A stretch of 13,525 bases of DNA from an uncultured Eubacteriales bacterium (GCA_959021945.1 CAUEYG010000008.1:1-13525), one strand, 5' to 3'. Positions 5,412 to 13,453 are shown, numbered from the stretch's first letter. Program-made: numbers and translations. Notes: generated by a model not told the origin, from the sequence alone.

Positions 5412-6215
5412 ATGATGACAGAACGAAATTTGCTGCTGACCATTGAATATGACGGAACTGGATTTTCCGGATGGCAGAGGCAGCCTGGCAGAAAGACAGT
5501 GCAGGGAACGTTGGAAGCGGCCTTGACTGCTGTGTGCGGACAAGAGATTCAAGTCTCTGGAACCAGCAGAACGGATGCAGGCGTGCACGCTTATGGACAG
5601 CGGGCCAGCTTTAAAGGCGTATTCGGTATCCCTACAGAGCGTTTGGCTCTTGCTGTAAATCACAGATTGGCGGGAGGCGCACGGGGGCGGGATGCCACAG
5701 GACCTATCCGTATCACTCAAGTTCAGGAGATGCCCATGGATTTTCATGCCCGTTTTGATGCCAAGGGCAAGACCTACCTTTACAAAATTCAAAACGCGCA
5801 AAAGGCAGATGTATTTAAGAGAAATTATTGCTATGAAATTGCAGGGCCTTTACATGTACAAGCCATGCGCAAAGCGGCGGAGCAGATTACAGGAACTCAT
5901 GATTTCCAGTGCTTTCAGGCATCAGGAGGCCAGGAAAGGCTTACTACAGTTCGAACAATTTATCAAATTGAGATTCTTCAGGAAGAGGGAGAACTGAGCC
6001 TTTATGTTACAGGCGATGGATTCTTATATAATATGGTGAGAATTATAACAGGAACCCTGGTAGAGGTTGGGCTTGGAAAACGGCAGCCTTTGTCACTGAA
6101 AAGGGTAATCGCCGGTAAAGATCGAAAAAATGCGGGGCATACAGCGCCGCCCCAGGGTCTTTATCTGTATAAAATATATTACGATCAAAAGGAGATACCA
6201 GGATATGATAGATGA
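5412..6215 (+). CDS. truA: tRNA pseudouridine synthase A
   Basis: The 267-residue protein shows TruA hallmarks: IEYDGTGFSGWQRQP at the start, SGTSRTDAGVHAYGQ with catalytic Asp55, FHARFDAKGKTYLYKI, and the late FLYNMVRIITGTLVEVG. It isomerises uridines 38-40 in the tRNA anticodon arm. Two adjacent ATGs (5412, 5415) both fit; the ribosome binding site is weak, so translation probably depends on coupling with yhbY, whose stop is 10 bases away. Oddity: where most TruA proteins have a short LP-D-I/V turn, this one reads NHRLAGGARGRDATGPIRI, encoded by an unusually GC-rich stretch (about 5668-5698). The gene overlaps the dCMP deaminase gene by 11 bases. Many clostridia carry another truA in the ribosomal protein cluster, so this may be a second copy; that cannot be judged here. 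Confidence 0.93.
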   Translation: MMTERNLLLTIEYDGTGFSGWQRQPGRKTVQGTLEAALTAVCGQEIQVSGTSRTDAGVHAYGQRASFKGVFGIPTERLALAVNHRLAGGARGRDATGPIRITQVQEMPMDFHARFDAKGKTYLYKIQNAQKADVFKRNYCYEIAGPLHVQAMRKAAEQITGTHDFQCFQASGGQERLTTVRTIYQIEILQEEGELSLYVTGDGFLYNMVRIITGTLVEVGLGKRQPLSLKRVIAGKDRKNAGHTAPPQGLYLYKIYYDQKEIPGYDR

Positions 6216-6666
6216 ACGTCCGGGATGGGATGAATATTTTATGGAAATGGCAGAACTGACAGCAAAACGTTCCACTTGTCTGAGACGGCAGGTAGGAGCT
6301 GTGATTGTTCAGGACAAGCATATTATTGCCACCGGCTATAATGGGGCTCCCCGAGGATTGGAGCATTGCGGACAGCGCCAAGGGGGATGTCTCCGTCAGC
6401 AGATGGGGATTCCGTCAGGAGAGCGCCATGAACTGTGCAGGGCTCTTCATGCAGAGCAAAACGCCATTATTCAGGCGGCTACATTAGGGCACAGCATTGA
6501 GGGCGCATCGATTTACATAACAAACCAGCCCTGCATTATCTGTGCAAAGATGATTATTAACTCTGGAATCAAAAGGATTGTTGTAAAAGAAGGCTATCCG
6601 GATCAGATGGCAGTGGACATTTTGGCAGAAGCAGGGCTGAAAATTGTAATGTTAGGAGATCAGTAA
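6205..6666 (+). CDS. dCMP deaminase (ComEB family)
   Basis: A 153-residue zinc-dependent cytidine deaminase fold. The catalytic motif is CRALHAEQNAI (zinc ligand His82, proton-shuttling Glu84) with the second half PCIICAK (Cys110, Cys113). Additional Cys55, Cys62, His75 and Cys78 occupy the region that forms a second zinc site in phage and Bacillus-type dCMP deaminases, which separates it from tRNA adenosine deaminase. It makes dUMP for thymidylate synthesis. The ATG at 6205 overlaps the 3' end of truA and has AAAAGGAG about 12 bases upstream; a longer in-frame version beginning inside truA has no support. The name ComEB comes from its place in the Bacillus comE operon and implies no DNA-uptake role. 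The next gene begins two bases after its stop. Confidence 0.92.
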   Translation: MIDERPGWDEYFMEMAELTAKRSTCLRRQVGAVIVQDKHIIATGYNGAPRGLEHCGQRQGGCLRQQMGIPSGERHELCRALHAEQNAIIQAATLGHSIEGASIYITNQPCIICAKMIINSGIKRIVVKEGYPDQMAVDILAEAGLKIVMLGDQ

Positions 6667-6668
6667 CA

Positions 6669-7820
6669 GTGGAGATCAACTATTTTGTATTATGGGCATC
6701 TTTCTTGACTGCTTTGGTGCTGGCTTTGATTTTTACACCGCTGGCCATATGGCTGGCGCCTAAAATAGGGGCTATGGATATTCCAAAGGATGACAGACGG
6801 ATTCACAGCAAGCCCATCCCCCGCTTTGGCGGTATGGCTATCTTCATCGGAGTCATGGCATCTACCCTTATTTTCATTATGCCTGCCTTTTTGCCCGGAA
6901 AGAGCATTGAGGGGATCCTGATTGGCGGGAGCCTGATTTATATCTTTGGTATTTTAGATGACCTGAGAGAGTTTAATCCTACCATTAAATTTATCGGGCA
7001 ATTGATATGCGCATGTATTGTATACGCTTCCGGCATACGGCTGGATTTTATCAATAATTTTCTGGGAGGCGATGACCTGATCTTTGGCAATATTGCGTCT
7101 TTTTTGGTAACAATCGTGTGGATTGTGGGAATCACCAATGCCATTAATTTGGTAGATGGTTTGGATGGCTTGGCAGCAGGAATTGCTGCTATTGCCTCCC
7201 TTTGCATCGCATATGCCGGTTTTATTCATGGTCATTATGTAGCTACAACAGCTATGCTGGCTGTTGCAGGAGGCGCGTTGGGATTTTTGCCATACAATTT
7301 TCATCCTGCCAAAATCTTTATGGGTGACGGAGGTTCCCAGTTCTTAGGATTCTGTCTGGCCACCTTTTCCTTGATCCAACCGGTAAAGAGCGCTACGGTT
7401 GTAGCTGTAGCGATACCTGCTCTGGTCCTGGGGCTTCCTATCTTTGACACTGCGTTTGCCATGCTTCGAAGAGTGATAAAAGGACAGTCCATTGTGGTGG
7501 CTGATAAGGAGCATCTGCACCACCGTATTATGCGAGCCGGATTTGGACAGCGCAGGTCCGTTATGATCATGTATTGCATCAGCGGGATTATGGGCGTTGT
7601 TGCGGTAGAGTACAGCCGAAACCTGATGGTAGAATGTCTGGGACTTTTAGCTATTGCCGTTATGCTGCTGTATGTGCTGCTTTCAGATACCAGCAATAAG
7701 AAAATCGAAATTCATGCTATTAATATAAGAAAAGAAGAAAACAAAGCGAAAAAAAGTAAAAAAGAGGAAAACAACGAATCCGGGAATGGGAAAGAAGAAT
7801 GCCAAAAGAAACAACCTTAA
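6669..7820 (+). CDS. Undecaprenyl-phosphate sugar-1-phosphate transferase (WecA/TagO/MraY family)
   Basis: A 383-residue polytopic membrane protein. Family motifs in order are DDRRIHSKPIPRFGG (41-55), the Mg-binding ILDDL (Asp97-Asp98), NAINLVDGLDGLAAG (157-171), FMGDGGSQFLG (218-228) and the cytoplasmic HLHHR (282-286), which places it nearer WecA/TagO than MraY. It would attach GlcNAc-1-phosphate to undecaprenyl phosphate and so prime synthesis of teichoic acid or surface glycan. The C-terminal 40 residues form a charged Lys/Glu/Asn-rich tail in the cytoplasm (from about 342). The start is GTG at 6669, with AGGAG (6654-6658) in the deaminase gene. The 3' end overlaps the MATE gene by 22 bases. 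Donor sugar is inferred from family only. Confidence 0.9.
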   Translation: MEINYFVLWASFLTALVLALIFTPLAIWLAPKIGAMDIPKDDRRIHSKPIPRFGGMAIFIGVMASTLIFIMPAFLPGKSIEGILIGGSLIYIFGILDDLREFNPTIKFIGQLICACIVYASGIRLDFINNFLGGDDLIFGNIASFLVTIVWIVGITNAINLVDGLDGLAAGIAAIASLCIAYAGFIHGHYVATTAMLAVAGGALGFLPYNFHPAKIFMGDGGSQFLGFCLATFSLIQPVKSATVVAVAIPALVLGLPIFDTAFAMLRRVIKGQSIVVADKEHLHHRIMRAGFGQRRSVMIMYCISGIMGVVAVEYSRNLMVECLGLLAIAVMLLYVLLSDTSNKKIEIHAINIRKEENKAKKSKKEENNESGNGKEECQKKQP

Positions 7821-9181
7821 ATGAATTTAACAACAGGGAACTCTTAAAAACCCTGGCAATTGTTGCTCTGCCTATTGCGCTGCAGAGCTTAATTACTTCA
7901 TCCCTCAATCTTGTGGACAATTTGATGGTGGGAAGCCTTGGGGAAGCAGAACTCAATGCAGTAGGAGTATCTGTTCAGATTTATTTTATCCACTGGATGA
8001 TGCTCTATGGTTTCACCAGCGGTTCCGCCACTTTTATGGCGCAGTTCTTTGGAGCAAAGGATATTTCCAATATTAGAAAAACCACAGGGTTTGCCATTAC
8101 AGTCAATCTCAGCGTCAGTATTCTGTTCTTTGTAGCAGCTATGTTTTTTCCTCACTATGTACTGCGTATTTTTACCAGTTTTCCGGAAGTGGTAAAATTG
8201 GGAACCGGATATGTAAGAATGGCGGCTCTGGCGTTTCTGTTTGTGGCAGTAACCGTACCCTTTACAACAGCGCTGCGGGCTACCCAACAGACCAGATTGC
8301 CGCTGTACATAAGTATTGTGGCTTTTCTAACAAACACGTTTTTAAATTACCTCTTTATCTTTGGAAGCTGGGGAGCTCCTCAGCTTGGCGTGGCAGGCGC
8401 AGCACTTGCAACTATGATTGCCAGGTTCATTGAGATGACCTTAACCTTGATCGTTGTCTTTGGGCGCAAAAATATAATCGCAGGACCAATAAGAGAGTTC
8501 TTTTCTTTTGACAAGGTATTTGCTGTCCGAATCGTTAAAAATGCCATACCAACTACGATTAATGAAACCATGTGGGGGTTGGGAACTGCTCTTTACATCG
8601 CTGCCTTTGCCAGAATTGGCGTTACAGAAGGAGCCGCAGTTCAGGCGTGCAATACGATCAATAACTTATTTATTATGGCGTCCTTTAGCGTGGGTGATGC
8701 AACCTTGATCTTAGTGGGGCAAAAACTGGGCCAGGGAAAGCTGGAGCATGCATATGTTCTTGCCAAAAAACTGGTTAAGATTGGAATCGGTATCGGAATC
8801 TGCGCAGGAGGTTTACTGATTCTATGCGGAAAACCCCTTCTCAGTCTCTTTGAATTTACGGAAAAAGGTTCTCATTATGCATTCTTGATTTTAATTGTAT
8901 ATGGGTGCGCCATGTGGCTGAGCATCTATAATGCAGTGAATATTACAGGCGTGCTGCGGTGCGGAGGAGATACTCGGTTTGCCATGCTGGCAGAAGTGCT
9001 GACCGTTTGGTGCATTGGCGTACCCATGGCGTTTCTCACTGCGCTGGTCTTCAAATGGCCTATTTATTTTGCTGTCCTGTCTGTGAAGTTAGAAGATGTA
9101 GTAAAAGGGATCTTTGTAACAAAGCGTTTCTTTTCCAAAAAATGGGTACAAAATGTGATCTCGGATATGGAACATAAATAG
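7799..9181 (+). CDS. MATE family multidrug/sodium antiporter
   Basis: A 460-residue protein, normal MATE length, with about 12 membrane helices in two homologous halves. The N-terminal ALPIALQSLITSSLNLVDNLMVGSLGEAELNAVGV and the central AIPTTINETMWGLGTALYIAAFARIG are the repeated MATE entry motifs (each cited only to show the pattern: P-x-x-x-x, D/N-x-x-M-V, G). The family exports cationic compounds against sodium or proton gradients; the natural substrate here is unknown. The ATG at 7799 lies within the end of the transferase gene, preceded by a modest GGAAAGAAG, so translation is probably coupled. It is the last gene of the operon; a terminator follows at 9246-9269. Sodium as driving ion would agree with the sodium-type ATP synthase downstream, but that is inference. 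Confidence 0.88.
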   Translation: MPKETTLNEFNNRELLKTLAIVALPIALQSLITSSLNLVDNLMVGSLGEAELNAVGVSVQIYFIHWMMLYGFTSGSATFMAQFFGAKDISNIRKTTGFAITVNLSVSILFFVAAMFFPHYVLRIFTSFPEVVKLGTGYVRMAALAFLFVAVTVPFTTALRATQQTRLPLYISIVAFLTNTFLNYLFIFGSWGAPQLGVAGAALATMIARFIEMTLTLIVVFGRKNIIAGPIREFFSFDKVFAVRIVKNAIPTTINETMWGLGTALYIAAFARIGVTEGAAVQACNTINNLFIMASFSVGDATLILVGQKLGQGKLEHAYVLAKKLVKIGIGIGICAGGLLILCGKPLLSLFEFTEKGSHYAFLILIVYGCAMWLSIYNAVNITGVLRCGGDTRFAMLAEVLTVWCIGVPMAFLTALVFKWPIYFAVLSVKLEDVVKGIFVTKRFFSKKWVQNVISDMEHK

Positions 9182-9245
9182 ACCGCAAACTAGTGATGAA
9201 AAAAAGGCGCTGCTGGGCAAGTTTATGGAATGAAAAACAAGGATT

Positions 9246-9269
9246 CCCCTTAAGGGGAAGGGGTTTTTT
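9246..9269 (+). terminator. Rho-independent terminator after the MATE gene
   Basis: CCCCTT (9246-9251) can pair with the second AAGGGG (9258-9263), with the first AAGGGG as loop, and six Ts follow directly (9264-9269). A rival pairing, TTCCCC-TTAA-GGGGAA, uses the first copy. Either way this closes the yhbY-to-MATE transcript. Bases 9182-9245 hold nothing recognisable. Confidence 0.75.
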
Positions 9270-9301
9270 AGACATATACAGTAGACGGAAATGTGAGAAA
9301 A

Positions 9302-9361
9302 TGTTGAAAAATGCAGTATTTGATTGTTCTTTGAAAAAAAATATCAATTTAATTTTCAACA
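9302..9361. repeat. Inverted repeat upstream of the atp promoter
   Basis: TGTTGAAAA (9302-9310) is mirrored by TTTTCAACA (9353-9361), 42 AT-rich bases apart, ending just before the -35 element. It may be an operator with two half sites or an upstream AT-rich element; no regulator is identified. Confidence 0.3.
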
Positions 9362-9365
9362 CTTC

Positions 9366-9393
9366 TTTACTTTTGAAAGAAAAGGTTTATAAT
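9366..9393 (+). promoter_or_regulatory. Sigma-A promoter of the ATP synthase operon
   Basis: TTTACT (9366-9371), a 16-base spacer and a perfect TATAAT (9388-9393). The predicted start, about 9400, leaves a leader of about 88 bases before GTG 9488. A second TATAAT at 9415-9420 lacks a matching -35. Confidence 0.6.
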
Positions 9394-9487
9394 AGACTGT
9401 GATAACAAAGAAGTTATAATTATTAGAGGATCTTTTAATAGGAAGATGGGCGATCCCGCACGTCCGATCAGGGAGAGAGGGACTGAA

Positions 9488-9799
9488 GTGAGTTACGTGG
9501 CAGGAGCAGTGTTAGGACTGGTCTTTGGAGGCATTGCAGGACAGTTAAAAAACGTTTTTATCTGGCAGAAATATCTGCGAAAAAACGCATCTGAGAACGC
9601 AGGGCCGGATAACTTGGGAGGGCTGTATAGCAGGGCTTTTCTAAGCTATTTCATAAATATAGCGGTTTTGGCAGCAGCGTTTTTTGTGCGTAATATCGTT
9701 CCATTTGATGGAATCGCTTTTCTCATTGGGACAGCAATTGCATTGACCATAATGAACAAGCTCTTGGCGTTGGAACAGAAAAAGCAAAAAAAAGATTGA
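9488..9799 (+). CDS. Small membrane protein leading the atp operon (subunit-I-like position, family uncertain)
   Basis: A 103-residue protein with three hydrophobic segments (about 3-19, 50-68 and 72-91) and a lysine-rich end (EQKKQKKD). It sits where atpI/atpZ-type genes sit, directly before atpB, so a role in ATP synthase assembly, c-ring formation or ion supply is a fair guess, but I do not recognise the usual AtpI four-helix pattern or an AtpZ signature. Start choice: GTG 9488 has GGGAGAGAGGGA upstream and puts the first membrane segment at the N-terminus; an ATG at 9446 would add 14 polar residues (GDPARPIRERG) and has a weaker site. The gap to atpB is 19 bases. Confidence 0.7.
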   Translation: MSYVAGAVLGLVFGGIAGQLKNVFIWQKYLRKNASENAGPDNLGGLYSRAFLSYFINIAVLAAAFFVRNIVPFDGIAFLIGTAIALTIMNKLLALEQKKQKKD

Positions 9800-9818
9800 A
9801 GGGAGAAGGTGCGGAGAT

Positions 9819-10505
9819 ATGATAGAAACATTAAACTCGATAGGTATTTCCAATGGCATGATTACAAGTGCTGTGATTACAATTATACTATGTATTTTTT
9901 CAATAATCGCAGGAAGAAGGATGCAAACGGTACCGTCAGGTTTGCAAAATTTTGTAGAATGGGCCATAGAAAGTCTGTTTACGTTTTTTGAAGATATTAT
10001 GGGGAAAAAGGCTTGTCGGCGATATTTTCCGTTGGTAGCCACATTGTTCATCTATATTTTAATTGCAAATTATTCAGGTTTGCTGCCTGCTTCAGGTCAT
10101 GTGCCCGGTTTGGCGGCGCCTACGGCTTCCATTAATTGTACGGCGGCAATGGCGGTTATTGTTTTTTTTGCCGTTCAGATAATTGGAATCAGAGAACACC
10201 AGGGGCTTCGTTATTACAAACACTTGCTTAAGCCTTTTGCATTCCTGCTTCCTCTCATGGTTTTAGAGGAATTTGTAAGGCCAGTGTCCCTTACATTGAG
10301 GCTTTATGGAAACGTTTTTGGTGAAGAAACCGTAACATCCTCTTTCTTTGATGTGGTTCCTATAGGACTTCCAGTAATCATGCAGGTTCTGAGTGTTTTA
10401 ATGGGTCTTGTACAGGCTCTGGTATTCGCCTTACTGACCGGTATCTATATTAAAGAAGCGCTTCCGGAACCAGAAGAGATGGAACAGTTACCAACACACG
10501 TTTGA
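9819..10505 (+). CDS. atpB: F1Fo ATP synthase subunit a
   Basis: The 228-residue membrane protein carries the a-subunit signature EEFVRPVSLTLRLYGNVFGEE in helix 4-5, with Arg161 the essential stator arginine facing the c-ring and Gly164-Asn165 conserved after it. The last helix, VQALVFALLTGIYIKEAL, is also typical. It forms the two ion half-channels in the membrane. The ATG at 9819 is preceded by AAGGGAGAAGG and by a closer GGAG. It is at the short end of the family (usually about 220-270 residues). A 90-base gap with a small hairpin separates it from atpE. Confidence 0.95.
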   Translation: MIETLNSIGISNGMITSAVITIILCIFSIIAGRRMQTVPSGLQNFVEWAIESLFTFFEDIMGKKACRRYFPLVATLFIYILIANYSGLLPASGHVPGLAAPTASINCTAAMAVIVFFAVQIIGIREHQGLRYYKHLLKPFAFLLPLMVLEEFVRPVSLTLRLYGNVFGEETVTSSFFDVVPIGLPVIMQVLSVLMGLVQALVFALLTGIYIKEALPEPEEMEQLPTHV

Positions 10506-10535
10506 AAGAATGGAAACTGATAAATTTGACTGCAC

Positions 10536-10550
10536 AGCTTTTTGAAAGCT
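10536..10550 (+). promoter_or_regulatory. Small hairpin between atpB and atpE
   Basis: AGCTTT-TTG-AAAGCT forms a 6-bp stem with a 3-base loop in the atpB-atpE gap, about 46 bases before the atpE ATG. It could be an RNA processing or stability element helping the high c-subunit output. No U tract follows, so it is not a terminator. Confidence 0.35.
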
Positions 10551-10595
10551 TTGTTGTAAATAGATTATTATGTAAAATTGAAAGGAGAATGAATT

Positions 10596-10817
10596 ATGGG
10601 TTTAGTAGCAATAGGAGCGGCTTTAGCGATTGGTCTGGCAACATTGGGGCCTGGAATCGGACAGGGTTTGGCAGCGGCAAAAGGACTGGAAGGAATGGCG
10701 CGTCAGCCGGAAGCAGCCGGTATGCTCCGTACAAATATGATACTTTCCTTTGCGTTTATGGAATCCCTGAGTATCTATGGACTCCTGGTAGCATTCTTGC
10801 TGTTTTCAAAAATGTAG
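10596..10817 (+). CDS. atpE: F1Fo ATP synthase subunit c, sodium-type ligand pattern
   Basis: A 73-residue hairpin protein of two membrane helices joined by the polar loop ARQPEA (35-40). The ion-carrying carboxylate is Glu56 in FMESLS. Gln23 in GIGQGLAAAKG and Ser57 after the glutamate correspond to the Gln32/Glu65/Ser66 ligands of the Ilyobacter tartaricus sodium c-ring, which points to sodium coupling. Two partner positions differ: Ilyobacter Val63 is Phe54 here and Thr67 is Leu58. It is on the short side for the family. A strong AAAGGAG (10581-10587), 8 bases before the ATG, fits the need for many c copies per complex. Confidence 0.95.
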   Translation: MGLVAIGAALAIGLATLGPGIGQGLAAAKGLEGMARQPEAAGMLRTNMILSFAFMESLSIYGLLVAFLLFSKM

Positions 10818-10857
10818 GCGGATGCTTGGTTTATAATAGGCAAAGGGAGGTGAAGCT

Positions 10858-11364
10858 ATGGCTGAAGCATTAGGAATCAATTTGACACAATTTGTGTTTT
10901 ACTTAATTAACTTCCTGATCTTAGTAGGTCTGCTGACAAAATTCTTGTATAAACCGTTTTTAAACATTTTAGAGACAAGAAAACATGCCATTCAGGATGC
11001 CCTTGACAATGCGGAGCTGACCAATCGAAGAGCCGATGAAAAGATGGAAAATTATGATCGGCAGATTGCGAAAATGGAAGAGGAAGGCCGTGAAATCATA
11101 AAAGAGGCTAAGGTTCGTGCAGAAGCGCAGGCTGCGGAAATCATTGAAAATGCTAATAAAAAAGCAGATACCATGATGGTTGCTGCAGAAAGGCAGATTG
11201 AGAGAGAACGGCAGAAAGCTTTGGAGGGTATGAAACAGCAGGTAGCTGTTCTTGCTCTTCTTGCCGCTGAAAAAATTGTAGAGCGAAACATCGCTCAAGT
11301 GGGGCAGGATAAGATTGTTGACGAGATTATCGAACAGGCAGGTACCAGACAATGGCACAGTTAG
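10858..11364 (+). CDS. atpF: F1Fo ATP synthase subunit b
   Basis: A 168-residue stator protein: one N-terminal membrane helix (about 10-30, FVFYLINFLILVGLL), the family's LYKPFLNILETRK turn, then a long charged helix (about 45-150) rich in Ala, Glu, Lys and Arg that forms the dimeric coiled-coil stalk. It links subunit a to delta and F1. GGGAGGTGA lies just before the ATG. The gene overlaps atpH by 13 bases. Confidence 0.94.
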   Translation: MAEALGINLTQFVFYLINFLILVGLLTKFLYKPFLNILETRKHAIQDALDNAELTNRRADEKMENYDRQIAKMEEEGREIIKEAKVRAEAQAAEIIENANKKADTMMVAAERQIERERQKALEGMKQQVAVLALLAAEKIVERNIAQVGQDKIVDEIIEQAGTRQWHS

Positions 11365-11885
11365 TAATTGATACGACCTATGGCAGCGCTTTGCTGCAGG
11401 CCGCCGATGAACTGGGAAAACGGGATCTGATATTAGAGGAAATCTGTCAGGTTTGGGATATCTTTAAACAGGAACCTGATTTCTTTGAATTTGTTAACTA
11501 TCCGGCTATTTCGGCTGAAGAAAAAAAAGAAGTGCTCAAAAATGTTTTTGAGGGCCGTATTTGTCAGGAGCTTTTGAATCTGCTGTATGTGTTAGTAGAC
11601 AAAGGCCGGACCCGGCATTTCCCCAAAATTGCCAAGGCATTTCAGGAGATGGTTCGCCATGAAGAGGGGTATTGCTATGGAACGATCTATTCCGTAGAAC
11701 CTTTAAAGCCACAGCAGTTGGAAAAATTTGAAGAAGAGACTTCCAATCTGCTCAACGAGAAAGTAAGGCTGGAAAACCAGTTGGACCCTAAACTGATGGG
11801 AGGGGTAAAGATCCTGGTGGATGGGCGCATTATCGATGCTTCTATCCGAAAACGCTTTGAGGATCTGGGGAGTAAAATAATCTAA
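11352..11885 (+). CDS. atpH: F1Fo ATP synthase subunit delta
   Basis: A 177-residue protein of normal length. The six-helix N-terminal domain (YGSALLQAADELGKRD ... FFEFVNYPAISAEEKKEVL) binds the top of F1, and the C-terminal domain has the conserved end LDPKLMGGVKILVDGRIIDASIRKRFEDL. It joins the peripheral stalk to the alpha subunits. The ATG at 11352 lies within atpF, so translation is likely coupled; AGGCAGG is upstream. Its stop is 20 bases before atpA. Confidence 0.93.
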   Translation: MAQLVIDTTYGSALLQAADELGKRDLILEEICQVWDIFKQEPDFFEFVNYPAISAEEKKEVLKNVFEGRICQELLNLLYVLVDKGRTRHFPKIAKAFQEMVRHEEGYCYGTIYSVEPLKPQQLEKFEEETSNLLNEKVRLENQLDPKLMGGVKILVDGRIIDASIRKRFEDLGSKII

Positions 11886-11905
11886 GATAGAGAGGAGATA
11901 GCCAT

Positions 11906-13423
11906 ATGAACTTACGACCTGAGGAAATAAGTGCTGTCATAAAAGAACAGATAAAGAATTATGAAAATCAGCTGGAAATATCTGATTTTGGAACAGTAAT
12001 ACAGGTCGGTGACGGTATTGCCAGAGTCTATGGGCTGGAAAAATGCATGGCAGGAGAACTGTTGGAATTTCCGGGAGACACCTATGGCATGGCGCTGAAT
12101 CTGGAAGAAGATAACGTAGGCGCGGTAATACTTGGATCTGATAAGGAAATTAAAGAAGGCGATATTGTAAAGCCTACAGGAAAAGTTGTAGAAGTGCCCG
12201 CCGGGCCTGAGATGATCGGCCGTGTTGTCAATGCGCTGGGCCAGCCGATTGATGGAAAAGGCCCTATTACTGCGGTAGAACATAGACCTATTGAATACCC
12301 GGCGCCAGGCGTGCTGCAGAGAAAATCCGTTAACGAGCCTCTGCAGACCGGGATCAAAGCTATTGACTCCATGATCCCCATTGGAAAAGGGCAAAGAGAG
12401 CTGATCATTGGAGACAGGCAGACAGGGAAGACGGCCATTGCCATTGATACTATTATCAACCAGAAAGAAGAAGATGTGATCTGCATCTATGTTGCCATTG
12501 GACAAAAACAGTCAACCGTGGCGCAGCTGGTGCAAACCCTGGAAAACCAAGGCGCTATGGACTATACGATCATTGTATCTGCCACAGCATCAGAAGTAGC
12601 GCCGCTGCAGTATATTGCCCCTTATGCAGGATGCGCTATTGGCGAGCATTTTATGTATGAGGGTAAAAATGTATTGATTATTTATGATGACTTATCAAAG
12701 CATGCGGTGGCTTATCGTGCCATGTCCCTGCTGTTGAGAAGACCGCCGGGAAGAGAAGCTTATCCGGGAGATGTATTCTATCTCCACAGCAGACTGCTGG
12801 AGAGAGCAGCAAGGCTTTCCGATGAGTTGGGAGGCGGCTCTATTACGGCGCTTCCTATTATTGAAACACAGGCAGGGGACGTATCTGCATATATTCCAAC
12901 AAATGTAATCTCCATTACTGACGGGCAGATCTTTTTGGAAACAGAGCTATTCTTTACAGGACAGAGACCGGCGGTAAACGCAGGTATATCCGTATCACGT
13001 GTAGGAGGCAATGCCCAGATCAAGGCTATGAAACAAGTATCCAGCAAGGTAAAGCTGGAACTAGCCCAGTATCGGGAGCTTGCCAGCTTTGCTCAGTTTG
13101 GATCTGATGTGGATGCGGATACCAAAAAGAGACTGGACCATGGATTGATTTTGATGGAAATCTTAAAACAGCCTCAATATCAGCCAATTGCAGTAACGCA
13201 TCAGGTAATGATTATTTATGCAGCGATTAACGATTACCTGGCTGATTTGGAGGTTGGGCAGATCAAATCCTTTGAAAAGGAATTGTTTGATTTTATGGAT
13301 ACTCAATACCCGCAGGTAGCAAAAGCCATAAAAGAAACCGGAAAGCTGGATGAAGAGGCGGAAAAGCAGCTGAAGGAAGGAATTAAGCTGTGTAAAGAAT
13401 CCTTTATGAAGCTTTCTGTCTGA
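11906..13423 (+). CDS. atpA: F1Fo ATP synthase subunit alpha
   Basis: A complete 505-residue alpha subunit. Walker A is GDRQTGKT (169-176), Walker B VLIIYDD (256-262), and the arginine finger that reaches the catalytic beta site is Arg365 in SVSRVGGNAQIK. The N-terminal helix (EEISAVIKEQIKNYE), which contacts delta, is present. With beta it forms the catalytic hexamer; alpha binds nucleotide without turnover. AGAGGAGAT precedes the ATG at 11906. No frameshift or missing motif was seen. atpG follows after 30 bases. Confidence 0.97.
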   Translation: MNLRPEEISAVIKEQIKNYENQLEISDFGTVIQVGDGIARVYGLEKCMAGELLEFPGDTYGMALNLEEDNVGAVILGSDKEIKEGDIVKPTGKVVEVPAGPEMIGRVVNALGQPIDGKGPITAVEHRPIEYPAPGVLQRKSVNEPLQTGIKAIDSMIPIGKGQRELIIGDRQTGKTAIAIDTIINQKEEDVICIYVAIGQKQSTVAQLVQTLENQGAMDYTIIVSATASEVAPLQYIAPYAGCAIGEHFMYEGKNVLIIYDDLSKHAVAYRAMSLLLRRPPGREAYPGDVFYLHSRLLERAARLSDELGGGSITALPIIETQAGDVSAYIPTNVISITDGQIFLETELFFTGQRPAVNAGISVSRVGGNAQIKAMKQVSSKVKLELAQYRELASFAQFGSDVDADTKKRLDHGLILMEILKQPQYQPIAVTHQVMIIYAAINDYLADLEVGQIKSFEKELFDFMDTQYPQVAKAIKETGKLDEEAEKQLKEGIKLCKESFMKLSV

Positions 13424-13453
13424 ATAAAATTTTGAAAAAAGGGGGGTGAAGCA

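Noticed and set aside
5187..5801. 204-codon open frame on the minus strand across yhbY and truA
   Set aside because: It lies opposite two well-recognised genes, shows no family resemblance and has no clear ribosome binding site; it is a shadow of their codon pattern.
9193..9402. 69-codon frame in the gap before the atp operon
   Set aside because: It runs through the terminator at 9246-9269 and the atp promoter, and the product is unlike any family.
9415..9420. Second TATAAT as another atp promoter
   Set aside because: No acceptable -35 lies 16-18 bases upstream.
10502..10873. 123-codon plus-strand frame overlapping atpE
   Set aside because: It covers atpE in another frame, which is clearly the real gene with a strong ribosome binding site; the product is low-complexity Gly/Ser/Arg.
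11912..12505. Long minus-strand open frames opposite atpA (also 12082-12486 and 12778-13047)
   Set aside because: They are antisense to a highly conserved gene and the translations look like random composition.
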